From Verrucomicrobiota bacterium (lineage in GTDB: Bacteria > Verrucomicrobiota > Verrucomicrobiia > Chthoniobacterales > UBA10450), in the NCBI GenBank assembly GCA_003218815.1, contig QHON01000069.1:1-10487 (forward strand): 10,487 nucleotides of DNA, in the 5' to 3' direction. The first letter of the stretch is position 1. The number at the start of each line of letters is the position of its first letter. A model generated the notes under the pieces. It saw nothing but the letters and a program-made list of their open reading frames with translations. It ran no database searches and was not told the DNA's origin. Of the stretch, positions 1 through 5,908 are shown in pieces. The position numbers were made by a program, and so were the translations under genes.

Positions 1-7
1 GATTTTG

Positions 8-94
8 TGCCGATGGCCGGACTCGAACCGGCACGGGCCTTTTAAAGCCCAACGGATTTTAAGTCCGTTGCGTCTGCCATTTCGCCACATCGGC
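8..94 (-). tRNA. tRNA-Leu (anticodon UAA)
   Basis: Read on the minus strand the segment folds as a class II tRNA. It has a 7-bp acceptor stem (GCCGATG with CATCGGC), a D arm containing AAATGGCAGA, an anticodon stem ACGGA/TCCGT around the loop CTTAAAA (anticodon TAA at 61-59), a long variable arm based on GGGC/GCCC, and a T arm GCCGG-TTCGAGT-CCGGC. The long variable arm and UAA anticodon identify a leucine tRNA reading UUA and probably UUG. The discriminator base is A at position 8. The following bases read CAAAATC, so the 3' CCA is not encoded and must be added by a nucleotidyltransferase. Confidence 0.96.
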
Positions 95-106
95 GGGATT
101 GCCGTG

Positions 107-133
107 CCATGTTACATGGTCTTCTGCGAAGAC
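107..133. repeat. two abutting small hairpins upstream of the tRNA
   Basis: CCATG-TTA-CATGG (107-119) is followed directly by GTCTTC-TGC-GAAGAC (119-133). Both are perfect short inverted repeats with 3-base loops. They lie on the 5' side of the minus-strand tRNA gene and upstream of the rightward promoter. They could be part of the tRNA promoter region or operator-like sites. No function can be assigned from the sequence. Confidence 0.35.
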
Positions 134-174
134 ACCAAAATGAATTCAATTCCGGGACGTATTGATCAAAAATA

Positions 175-204
175 TTGACCTTGACTCCGTAGATCGAGTA
201 AAAA
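175..204 (+). promoter_or_regulatory. sigma70-like promoter for the peptidase-lipoprotein genes
   Basis: A -35 box TTGACC (175-180, 5 of 6 matches to TTGACA) is followed after 18 bases by a -10 box TAAAAT (199-204, 5 of 6 matches to TATAAT). Transcription would start near 211 and leave a leader of about 73 bases before the ATG at 284. This is the best promoter match seen in the window, and it faces the hydrolase cassette. Confidence 0.5.
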
Positions 205-221
205 TGCCACACGGCAAGAAC

Positions 222-254
222 TTACGACGGCGTACTTCCACAAGTAAGGCGTAA
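222..254 (+). promoter_or_regulatory. leader hairpin ahead of the peptidase gene
   Basis: Within the predicted 5' leader, TACTT (233-237) pairs with AAGTA (242-246) around the loop CCAC. An outer pair, TTACG (222-226) with CGTAA (250-254), closes an interrupted stem. It lies between the predicted transcription start and the start codon, so it could affect message stability or translation. It is short, and no riboswitch class is recognised. Confidence 0.3.
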
Positions 255-283
255 CCCCTCAATGCCGGAAAAGAAATCGAAAG

Positions 284-1105
284 ATGCCAAAGGCAAAAAA
301 GCCGGGAATTCGTAAATCAGCGCCAAGAAAAGGCGCGAAGAAATCCGCGTCCGCCAGCACCGCAGTTGCTCCAACTTCTGCAGCACCGGTTCCCACTGGC
401 ATCGTTTCACCGAATAACGCTGCCGTCATCACCGATGGGTCAGGGGATGAGCATGGCCTTGGTCATGTTTATACGTATGACGCAGGCGATTTCGAGCATC
501 CCATGTCGCCGCATGTCGGCGAAATCGACGGCGATCCAATGACCCAAACTCAGGTCCATGCGCTTGGTCCAATTCTGAATCAGCAGAAGACGCAGTCGTG
601 CGTCGGTCATGGTTGGACGCTGTTCGTCACAAGTGCACCGCAACTTACTTCTCCCGGACCCGATCCGTATCGGATCTATCACGAAGCGCAGCAGCTCGAC
701 GACATCGCCGGTGAAGAACCGGTCTACTTTGGAACGACTGTTCGCGCTGGCGCCAAGGCAATGCTGCAAGACGGTTGGATCACAGGCGACTATGTCTGGG
801 CGGAAGATGCGCGTGTGCTCTGGAAATATGTCCTCACGCGAGGACCGGTTGTACTGGGTTCAGATTGGTTCGAAGGGATGAATCGCGTGGACAATAACGG
901 GTTTGTAGCTCTATCGGGTGCTCGCGTTGGCGGGCATTGCTATCTCTGTTATGGAGTGAGCGCAAGCGACCGCGCTTTTCTTTGTGCGAACAGCTGGGGG
1001 AAGACTTGGGGTGACGGCGGTATCTTTCTGTTTCGCTTCGATGATGTGCGTACGCTCTTTTGGCGGCAGCAAATGGTGGCGTGTTCGGCCGTTGAGAGCG
1101 GGTGA
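284..1105 (+). CDS. C1 (papain-like) family cysteine peptidase
   Basis: This is a predicted thiol protease of 273 residues. The first 40 residues are rich in Lys, Ala, Ser and Pro, with no hydrophobic signal peptide, and look disordered. The catalytic domain spans about 80-270. Papain-family landmarks appear in order: a Gln (100 or 101) for the oxyanion hole, Cys106 in QSCVGHGW, His218 in GGHCYLCYG, and Asn236 in NSWGKTWGDGGIF, the classic end motif. The domain is slightly short for papain and has no inhibitory propeptide, so it may be made active. ATG 284 was chosen as the first start in this frame, but its ribosome-binding site is weak. A second ATG at 262 in another frame opens a 17-codon, also Lys-rich reading that ends at 315. 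The stop overlaps the GTG start of the following lipoprotein gene, which implies translational coupling. Substrate unknown. Confidence 0.87.
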   Translation: MPKAKKPGIRKSAPRKGAKKSASASTAVAPTSAAPVPTGIVSPNNAAVITDGSGDEHGLGHVYTYDAGDFEHPMSPHVGEIDGDPMTQTQVHALGPILNQQKTQSCVGHGWTLFVTSAPQLTSPGPDPYRIYHEAQQLDDIAGEEPVYFGTTVRAGAKAMLQDGWITGDYVWAEDARVLWKYVLTRGPVVLGSDWFEGMNRVDNNGFVALSGARVGGHCYLCYGVSASDRAFLCANSWGKTWGDGGIFLFRFDDVRTLFWRQQMVACSAVESG

Positions 1106-1416
1106 ATTTTGTTTTGAAATTTTTTATGCACCGAAAATTGGTCCTCATTTTTTCGATCGTCGCGTTGCTGATTAGCGGATGCGCGCAAACGCAGCCGAAT
1201 CACACCATCCCGGGAACGGAACTCAAAAAGATTATTCAGCTTGATCTCAAAACTAATCAACCAATCAAGTCATGGAACGCGCAGGCCGATACTATCCGAC
1301 AACATTTTGCGCCGCCGGTAGGCATCACTTTCAAAGATGCTGACAGCGGAAAGACTGTCCACTTCGATGGCAGCTACAGGATCGAATCGTATCAAACCTC
1401 GCCAAACCTTCGGTAA
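1102..1416 (+). CDS. small predicted lipoprotein of unknown function
   Basis: A 104-residue protein with a clear lipoprotein signal: basic residues (HRK), a hydrophobic run LVLIFSIVALL, then the lipobox ISGC with Cys27 as the lipidation site. The mature part is about 78 polar residues with no recognised domain. It should be anchored to a membrane facing the periplasm or the outside. The GTG at 1102 overlaps the peptidase stop and has GAGAG just upstream. An in-frame ATG at 1126 would also give a working signal but is preceded only by a T-rich run. Overlap with the peptidase suggests a partner role, for example an envelope anchor, inhibitor or chaperone; this is inference. Confidence 0.75.
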   Translation: MNFVLKFFMHRKLVLIFSIVALLISGCAQTQPNHTIPGTELKKIIQLDLKTNQPIKSWNAQADTIRQHFAPPVGITFKDADSGKTVHFDGSYRIESYQTSPNLR

Positions 1417-1469
1417 ACGTAAGGAAATAACACCGCGAAGGTCTGGTAGTGCTGTCAAAGCGAGATTCC

Positions 1470-1475
1470 TATAAT
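1470..1475 (+). promoter_or_regulatory. possible -10 box (TATAAT) just ahead of the amidase gene
   Basis: An exact TATAAT lies 10 bases before the ATG at 1486. No good -35 box is seen at 16-18 bases upstream. If used, the transcript would start within a few bases of the start codon, making it nearly leaderless. That would agree with the lack of a Shine-Dalgarno sequence there. A chance match in AT-rich spacer is also possible. Confidence 0.3.
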
Positions 1476-1485
1476 TGATTTCCAA

Positions 1486-2880
1486 ATGGCCAAACAAAAG
1501 AACCGACGGAGGAAGGCAACTGCGACATTGCCGAAAAATCCAAGACCGCCCGCCGGTCTTGATGCCGATGTTTTCATTCAGGCCGGCCACGAGAATACGC
1601 CCGATAACAAAACTGGAGGTGAAGGACCGCTCGGGAACGAAATTGATTGGACGCCTATCGTGGCAGACGAAGCAACAAGAATTCTTCGTCAGGCTGGAGT
1701 TAGTACGATTCGCGAAGACGCGAGTTTGAAACGGCCGGAGCGGCAGAACGAGCGATTTCGTGTCCGAATCGCGGTATTTCTGCACTTCGACGATCCAGAC
1801 GGCGGTGAGACGGGCGCCTCAGTTGGTTTCAAAGGGTCTAGTGATGAACCTGCCGCTACAGCTTGGAAGAAACTTTATAGCAAATTTTTTCCCTTCCCCT
1901 TCATGCGCGATAATTTCACCCCCGATGAGGCTGGCTATTATGGCTTCAAGTTTACCGTCACCACGGATGCCGAGTTTCTGATCGAGTTTGGCGATCTCGG
2001 TTCGCTTCGGCAAGCGCGCTGGATGAAACCGCGGCTCAAGTGGATGGGCGAATTGCTCGCGCACTTTCTCAGTCAGCGGATTAGCAAGGGTAACGTGCCA
2101 TTGCCGGATTTTCCCACGGACGTGACAGATCCGCACTCGGACAGCGAAGAGGAGCTTCACGATCTGCATGTGGTTCCGAGGTCGCTTCCGAAACGCCTAC
2201 CCGATTATGCAGCGCAAAAGCTCAGCGCCGCCGCTGGTGTGCCCTGGGAAAAAGCGGCGGCGATGCCGCAATACAATGTTTACAAAGGCATCATGCCGGA
2301 CAGTTTTTGTGTGTTCCAAAACTTGAACGGCATGCCACTGTCCGACGTCGTTTCCGCAGTCATTTACGAGACAAAATTCGCAATTGATAGCGACGGCAGT
2401 TCGGACGCGAGCGATCCGGATCATCAAAACAAGACCAGTTTGCGTCACGCCGATGGAAGCAGTCTTGATGCGCGCACGGAATCATTCGGAGTAATTCCGT
2501 TGGATCGGGCCGAGGCGGCTGCGGAGGGATTACAAAAGTTAGCGGGGGTGCCAGACTTTGGTGGAATCGGTCTGCGCTTGGGCGATATCGGCATCGCTTT
2601 TTGGAAGAACGCGTCCGCCGTATTCGTTTATGGCGACAAAGGACCGCCAAACGCAGTGGGCGAAGGCTCGATCAAAATGGCGGACCTTCTCGGCATCGAT
2701 TCCGATCCACGCAACGGTGGTTTTAACGACAGGGATCTGCACGAGATGGGACGCGGGGTAACCCACATCGTTTTCCCCGGGTCCAGCGATGTTCCGTTAG
2801 GTAAAATCAAAACTCAACGTAACCCGGCGCAAATAGAAAAACTTGGTCAAGCGCTCTTCGCAAAATTCTGCAAGCAGTAA
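1486..2880 (+). CDS. bifunctional wall hydrolase: N-acetylmuramoyl-L-alanine amidase-like plus GH75 chitosanase-like
   Basis: A 464-residue two-domain protein. Residues 28-200 follow the Amidase_3 pattern: VFIQAGHE with His35, Glu52 in GNEIDW, an Arg-rich helix before VFLHFDD with His100, and Glu167 in FLIEFGDLGS. These match the three zinc ligands and the catalytic Glu of amidases that cut the muramic acid-L-alanine bond. Residues 200-260 are a linker. Residues 262-440 resemble fungal and bacterial GH75 chitosanases: VYKG, FAIDSDG (297-304), then VYGDKGP with Asp384, VGEGS with Glu393, LGIDSDPRNGG and a V-THIVFPGS ending. The Asp and Glu spacing fits the family's catalytic pair. The first 25 residues are Lys/Arg/Pro-rich with no signal peptide. 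It follows the lipoprotein gene after a 69-base gap. The domain calls rest on motif memory; the pairing itself is seen. Confidence 0.78.
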   Translation: MAKQKNRRRKATATLPKNPRPPAGLDADVFIQAGHENTPDNKTGGEGPLGNEIDWTPIVADEATRILRQAGVSTIREDASLKRPERQNERFRVRIAVFLHFDDPDGGETGASVGFKGSSDEPAATAWKKLYSKFFPFPFMRDNFTPDEAGYYGFKFTVTTDAEFLIEFGDLGSLRQARWMKPRLKWMGELLAHFLSQRISKGNVPLPDFPTDVTDPHSDSEEELHDLHVVPRSLPKRLPDYAAQKLSAAAGVPWEKAAAMPQYNVYKGIMPDSFCVFQNLNGMPLSDVVSAVIYETKFAIDSDGSSDASDPDHQNKTSLRHADGSSLDARTESFGVIPLDRAEAAAEGLQKLAGVPDFGGIGLRLGDIGIAFWKNASAVFVYGDKGPPNAVGEGSIKMADLLGIDSDPRNGGFNDRDLHEMGRGVTHIVFPGSSDVPLGKIKTQRNPAQIEKLGQALFAKFCKQ

Positions 2881-2972
2881 ATCCGATATAATAGCTCACA
2901 CGGTCTGCCATCGATTCCGCGATTTCTGCTTTGTAACACGCACGGCTGGTATCCCAAATTCGTGTTTCCTCG
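2881..2972. other. spacer between two convergent genes
   Basis: This 92-base spacer separates the amidase-chitosanase gene from the convergent crotonase gene. No strong hairpin, terminator with a T run, or small gene is visible. A TATAAT-like stretch (2886-2891) lies just after the amidase stop but has no matching -35 box, so it is taken as chance. Confidence 0.5.
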
Positions 2973-3755
2973 TTACGGAGAAGACGCGCCTCCTTGCTTA
3001 ACCCAATTCGGCGGTCGCTTTTCATTGAAGGCGGCAATGCCTTCGCGCGCTTCATGAGATTCGCGGGCTTGCATGTGGGACTTCAACGCAAGATCGACAT
3101 CTTCCTTCACCGAACGCCACCAGAGTTCTTCGATCAATCGTTTCGTTTGCGCCAGCGCGCCTGGGGCACCTTGCAAAACCGAATCAGCAAACTTTTGTAC
3201 TTCGCTCATCAAATTCTCTTGAGAGACGACGCGATTTACGAGGCCGATCTCCTTCGCGCGTTCGGCAGAAATCAATTCGGACCCCAGCAATAATTCGCTC
3301 ATGTTTCGCTCGCCTACTTGCCGACGAAGAAAAGTCATGACCAGGCCGGCGACCAAGCCACGGCGCACTTCAGGGTAGCCGATCTTGGTCCCTTCTGCGG
3401 CAACGACGAAATCGCATGCCGACATAATGCCCGCGCCACCGGCAACAGCGGCGCCATGGACAGCCGCAATCGTCACCAAACGTGTTTGACTGAGCGCCAG
3501 CAAGGCCTTCGCAACCATTTCCGCAGTCGCGTGCGCGTTCTGTGAAGTTGCGGCTTTTAGATCCAAACCCGTGCAAAACGCGGCACCCGCGCCGCGCAAA
3601 ATCAGGATGCGTTCGTGCGCTTCGTCGGAAGCGACTTTGATCGCGGCAACAAGTTCCGTCAGTAATTCAATCGTAAGCGCGTTGCGCCGCTCGGGACGAT
3701 TAAGGGTCACAAGCGTGATTTGCGGTGTTTGCCTTTCGATGAGAACGACGGGCAT
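2973..3755 (-). CDS. enoyl-CoA hydratase/isomerase family protein (crotonase), possibly methylglutaconyl-CoA hydratase
   Basis: A 260-residue crotonase, the usual family length. The CoA and oxyanion-hole elements are present: AAFCTGLDLK (58-67) and VHGAAVAGGAGIM (99-111), then CDFVVAAEGTKIGYPEVRRGL with Glu129, the equivalent of the second catalytic Glu of rat enoyl-CoA hydratase (Glu164). The position matching the other catalytic Glu (Glu144) is Gly109, so classical hydration of crotonyl-CoA by two glutamates is not expected. A Gly there occurs in several crotonase subfamilies, including, from memory, bacterial methylglutaconyl-CoA hydratases (LiuC). The gene starts 14 bases after the MccB-type stop, so the two are one operon. 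That pairing favours leucine degradation. The exact substrate is inference. No Shine-Dalgarno sequence is obvious. Confidence 0.85.
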   Translation of the reverse strand: MPVVLIERQTPQITLVTLNRPERRNALTIELLTELVAAIKVASDEAHERILILRGAGAAFCTGLDLKAATSQNAHATAEMVAKALLALSQTRLVTIAAVHGAAVAGGAGIMSACDFVVAAEGTKIGYPEVRRGLVAGLVMTFLRRQVGERNMSELLLGSELISAERAKEIGLVNRVVSQENLMSEVQKFADSVLQGAPGALAQTKRLIEELWWRSVKEDVDLALKSHMQARESHEAREGIAAFNEKRPPNWVKQGGASSP

Positions 3756-3769
3756 GCGGAGAAGATTAT

Positions 3770-5401
3770 CTATACTTGGACGACGCCGGTATGGAAGTGC
3801 GCTTTGGGCATGGGACGCGACACGTATTGTAGCAGACGGATCAGAACATCCCGTGTCTCGTGCGGTTGAATGATCGCATCGACCCAGCCGCGCGCGGCGC
3901 CGTAGCGAATGTCAGTTTGTTCTTCGTAATTCTTTTTGACGGTGTTCCGTAGTTCCTCCAGTTCTTCCGGCGAAGATTTTTTGTCGCGCTCTCTCGCGCG
4001 AGCAAGAACTGCAAACACGGTATCGGACGCTTGAGCAGCACCCATCACCGCGTAGCGAGCAGTCGGCCAAGCAATAATGAAGCGCGGGTCATACGCTTTG
4101 CCGCACATTGCATAGTTGCCAGCACCGAATGATCCACCAACAACGACTGTGATCTTCGGGACGACAGAATTGCTGACCGCATTCACCAGCTTCGCTCCGC
4201 TGCGAATGATCCCGCTCTCTTCAGCATCGCGCCCGACCATGAAACCGGTGACGTCTTGGAAAAATATGATTGGCAAGCTTGTTTGATTGCAGTCCATGAC
4301 GAATCGTGCCGCTTTATCGGCGCTGTCGGAATAAATGACACCACCCATCTGGATGCCCTCCTTTTTCGTCCGGACCTGCAAGCGTTGATTTGCGACGATG
4401 CCCACGGGGCGTCGATCGATCCGCGCATAAGCCGTCACGATTGTCTTGCCATAGCCGGCTTTATATTCATCGAGCGAGTTCGCATCAACGACCGAAGCGA
4501 GCAGTTGGCGCACATCGTACTGCTTCTGTCCATCAAAACTGATCAAATCGTAAACCGCATCCGGATTTTTCGCTGGCTTCGCTGTTTCTTTCGAAACCTC
4601 GAATGCTTTGGAGTCGTTTGCCTCCGGAAGCAACGCTATGAGCGAGCGGAGCCGCTGGAGACATGACAGGTCGTCTTTTTCATAAAAATCCACTGTCCCG
4701 CTTACTTCGGCATGCATCTGCGCGCCGCCAAGCTCTTCTGCATCGACCATCTGGCCGATTGCCGCCTTGACGAGTGAGGGACCCGCGAGATATAAACCGC
4801 TCCCTTTCGTCATCAGGATTTTGTCACACAAAACCGGAAGATAAGCACCCCCTGCGACGCAGTTGCCCATGATTGCGGCAAATTGAGGAATGCCTGCAGC
4901 GGAAATCACGGAGTTATTACGGAAGATGCGACCGAAATCATCTTCGTCGGGAAAAATTTCATCCTGCATCGGCAAGAACACACCGGCAGAATCGACGAGA
5001 TATACGATCGGCAACGAGCATTCAAAAGCGATGCGCTGAGCGCGAATCAGTTTTTTGGCCGTTTGCGGAAAGAACGCGCCGGCTTTTACCGTCGCGTCGT
5101 TGCCGATAATCATGCAGGGAACACCGGCAATATTTCCGATTCCAGCAACCGCGCCCGCGGCGGGAATCTTTCCCCATTGCTCGTACATTTTGTAAGCAGC
5201 CCATAGACCGACTTCAAAAAACGGCGAATCTTTGTCCAGCAAGTGACTGATGCGTTCGCGCACTGGCAGCCGGTTCATCTTGCGTTGACGTTCGTGGCCA
5301 GCTTTGCCACCGCCTTCGCGCAGAACGGCCTCTTCTTTGGCAATTGCCGCACAATGGGCGCGCAAGACTTCGCTGCTGGAAGATGCCGATGGACGAGACA
5401 T
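3770..5401 (-). CDS. mccB: acyl-CoA carboxylase carboxyltransferase (beta) subunit, methylcrotonyl-CoA carboxylase type
   Basis: The protein carries out the carboxyl transfer half-reaction, moving CO2 from biotin to an acyl-CoA, most likely 3-methylcrotonyl-CoA in leucine breakdown. From ATG 5401 it has 543 residues, normal for MccB. The N-terminal crotonase-like half (about 30-260) has LPVRERISHLLD, NDATVKAGAFFPQTAKK, LVDSAGVFLPMQDEIFPD and the oxyanion turn CVAGGAYLP (181-189). The C-terminal half has FFQDVTGFMVGRDAE, GGSFGAGNYAMCGKAYDPRF and WPTARYAVMGAAQAS, all typical of MccB. A TTG at 5428 would add nine residues without a better ribosome site, so ATG 5401 is preferred. No biotin carboxylase or biotin carrier gene is next to it, so the partner subunit must be elsewhere. 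Geranyl-CoA or another acyl-CoA remains possible as substrate. Confidence 0.88.
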   Translation of the reverse strand: MSRPSASSSSEVLRAHCAAIAKEEAVLREGGGKAGHERQRKMNRLPVRERISHLLDKDSPFFEVGLWAAYKMYEQWGKIPAAGAVAGIGNIAGVPCMIIGNDATVKAGAFFPQTAKKLIRAQRIAFECSLPIVYLVDSAGVFLPMQDEIFPDEDDFGRIFRNNSVISAAGIPQFAAIMGNCVAGGAYLPVLCDKILMTKGSGLYLAGPSLVKAAIGQMVDAEELGGAQMHAEVSGTVDFYEKDDLSCLQRLRSLIALLPEANDSKAFEVSKETAKPAKNPDAVYDLISFDGQKQYDVRQLLASVVDANSLDEYKAGYGKTIVTAYARIDRRPVGIVANQRLQVRTKKEGIQMGGVIYSDSADKAARFVMDCNQTSLPIIFFQDVTGFMVGRDAEESGIIRSGAKLVNAVSNSVVPKITVVVGGSFGAGNYAMCGKAYDPRFIIAWPTARYAVMGAAQASDTVFAVLARARERDKKSSPEELEELRNTVKKNYEEQTDIRYGAARGWVDAIIQPHETRDVLIRLLQYVSRPMPKAHFHTGVVQV

Positions 5402-5447
5402 AGACCGAAGCACGCTTAATCTGCGCAACAGATTGAATCAAGCATCG

Positions 5448-5471
5448 TAGCGGCGGCTGCGTCAGCCGCTA
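5448..5471. repeat. inverted repeat (hairpin 1 of a pair)
   Basis: TAGCGGC (5448-5454) is repeated inverted as GCCGCTA (5465-5471). An alternative inner fold, GCGGCTG-CGT-CAGCCGC (5453-5469), is a perfect 7-bp stem with a 3-base loop. It lies in the 116-base spacer between the membrane-protein gene and mccB. It may be a dispersed intergenic palindrome or a terminator for the upstream gene. There is no long U run beside it. Confidence 0.6.
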
Positions 5472-5482
5472 TATTAATAAAC

Positions 5483-5506
5483 AGGCGTTCGCGGCAGCGA
5501 GCGCCT
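5483..5506. repeat. inverted repeat (hairpin 2 of a pair), possible terminator
   Basis: AGGCGTTCGC (5483-5492) pairs with GCGAGCGCCT (5497-5506) around the loop GGCA, giving a 10-bp stem with one G-U pair. It lies 12 bases beyond the end of the minus-strand membrane-protein gene, where a terminator would sit. Read on the minus strand it is followed by CTGTTTATTAATATAG, an AT-rich tail with a short T run, so factor-independent termination is possible but not textbook. A dispersed-repeat origin is the alternative. Confidence 0.55.
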
Positions 5507-5517
5507 CTACAATGACA

Positions 5518-5820
5518 CTAGTAAATGTCCGTATCGGAGCGATAACCAGAATCTCCCCGAATCGAGCGTAAACGGGCACGACTCCCCCACTCTGATTCCG
5601 GTCGATTGATTTGTCCCAATGCGATTCTGACAAGCCAGGGCGCCGCAGCTAACGCCCCAATTGAGACAAGCGCGATCGCCGCTGCCTGACGAATCGAAGG
5701 TTTGATTTTGTCCGCCATTAGTATGCCCAAGCCAAGACCTATGGCAGTGCGTGTTACCACAAGCAATGGGTCGAGCGGAAGCTGTTCGGACGTTTTTGAA
5801 ATGGATATCGGGAGAGACAT
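5518..5820 (-). CDS. small predicted membrane protein, unknown function
   Basis: A 100-residue protein with two predicted membrane helices: about 18-36 (LLVVTRTAIGLGLGILM) and 46-66 (AAAIALVSIGALAAAPWLV), separated by a short basic turn (DKIKPSIR). The C-terminal third is polar and Arg/Ser-rich with no recognised domain. GGTAGG lies a few bases upstream of the ATG at 5820, one of the better ribosome sites in the window. The gene diverges from the mannose-1-phosphate guanylyltransferase gene and is followed by the two hairpins. It is not recognisable as a named family, but helix pattern, ribosome site and position support a real gene. Confidence 0.6.
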   Translation of the reverse strand: MSLPISISKTSEQLPLDPLLVVTRTAIGLGLGILMADKIKPSIRQAAAIALVSIGALAAAPWLVRIALGQINRPESEWGSRARLRSIRGDSGYRSDTDIY

Positions 5821-5870
5821 CGCCTACCATATACGTCTCGTTTTGGAAAAAGAAACGGGAAAATCTTCGC

Positions 5871-5888
5871 GGCCCGGAAGACCGGGCC
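5871..5888 (+). repeat. strong GC hairpin just upstream of the guanylyltransferase gene
   Basis: GGCCCGG (5871-5877) pairs perfectly with CCGGGCC (5882-5888) around the loop AAGA. Two more pairs are possible across a bulged A. After it comes AGCCCTGATTTTTG, a five-T run, so it partly resembles an intrinsic terminator reading right. It ends only 20 bases before the start codon at 5909 and could instead be a leader element or a dispersed repeat. Confidence 0.5.
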
Positions 5889-5908
5889 AGCCCTGATTTT
5901 TGCATGCA

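Noticed and set aside
8..94. tRNA-Leu as the attachment site of an island holding the hydrolase cassette
   Set aside because: Integration normally uses the tRNA 3' end, which faces the left edge, away from the cassette. No integrase and no repeat of the tRNA end were seen to the right.
1270..1785. 171-codon open frame on the minus strand
   Set aside because: It lies opposite the lipoprotein and amidase genes, spans both plus the spacer, and has no recognisable domain or ribosome site.
284..2880. Phage lysis cassette (endolysin plus outer spanin-like lipoprotein)
   Set aside because: No holin, inner spanin or phage structural gene is nearby, and flanking genes are chromosomal. A chitosanase domain is not expected in an endolysin. 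It remains a distant possibility.
2994..3293. Plus-strand open frame of 99 codons
   Set aside because: It is antisense to the well-supported crotonase gene, with low-complexity translation.
4256..4666. Plus-strand open frame of 136 codons
   Set aside because: It is the complement of the conserved C-terminal half of the MccB-type protein.
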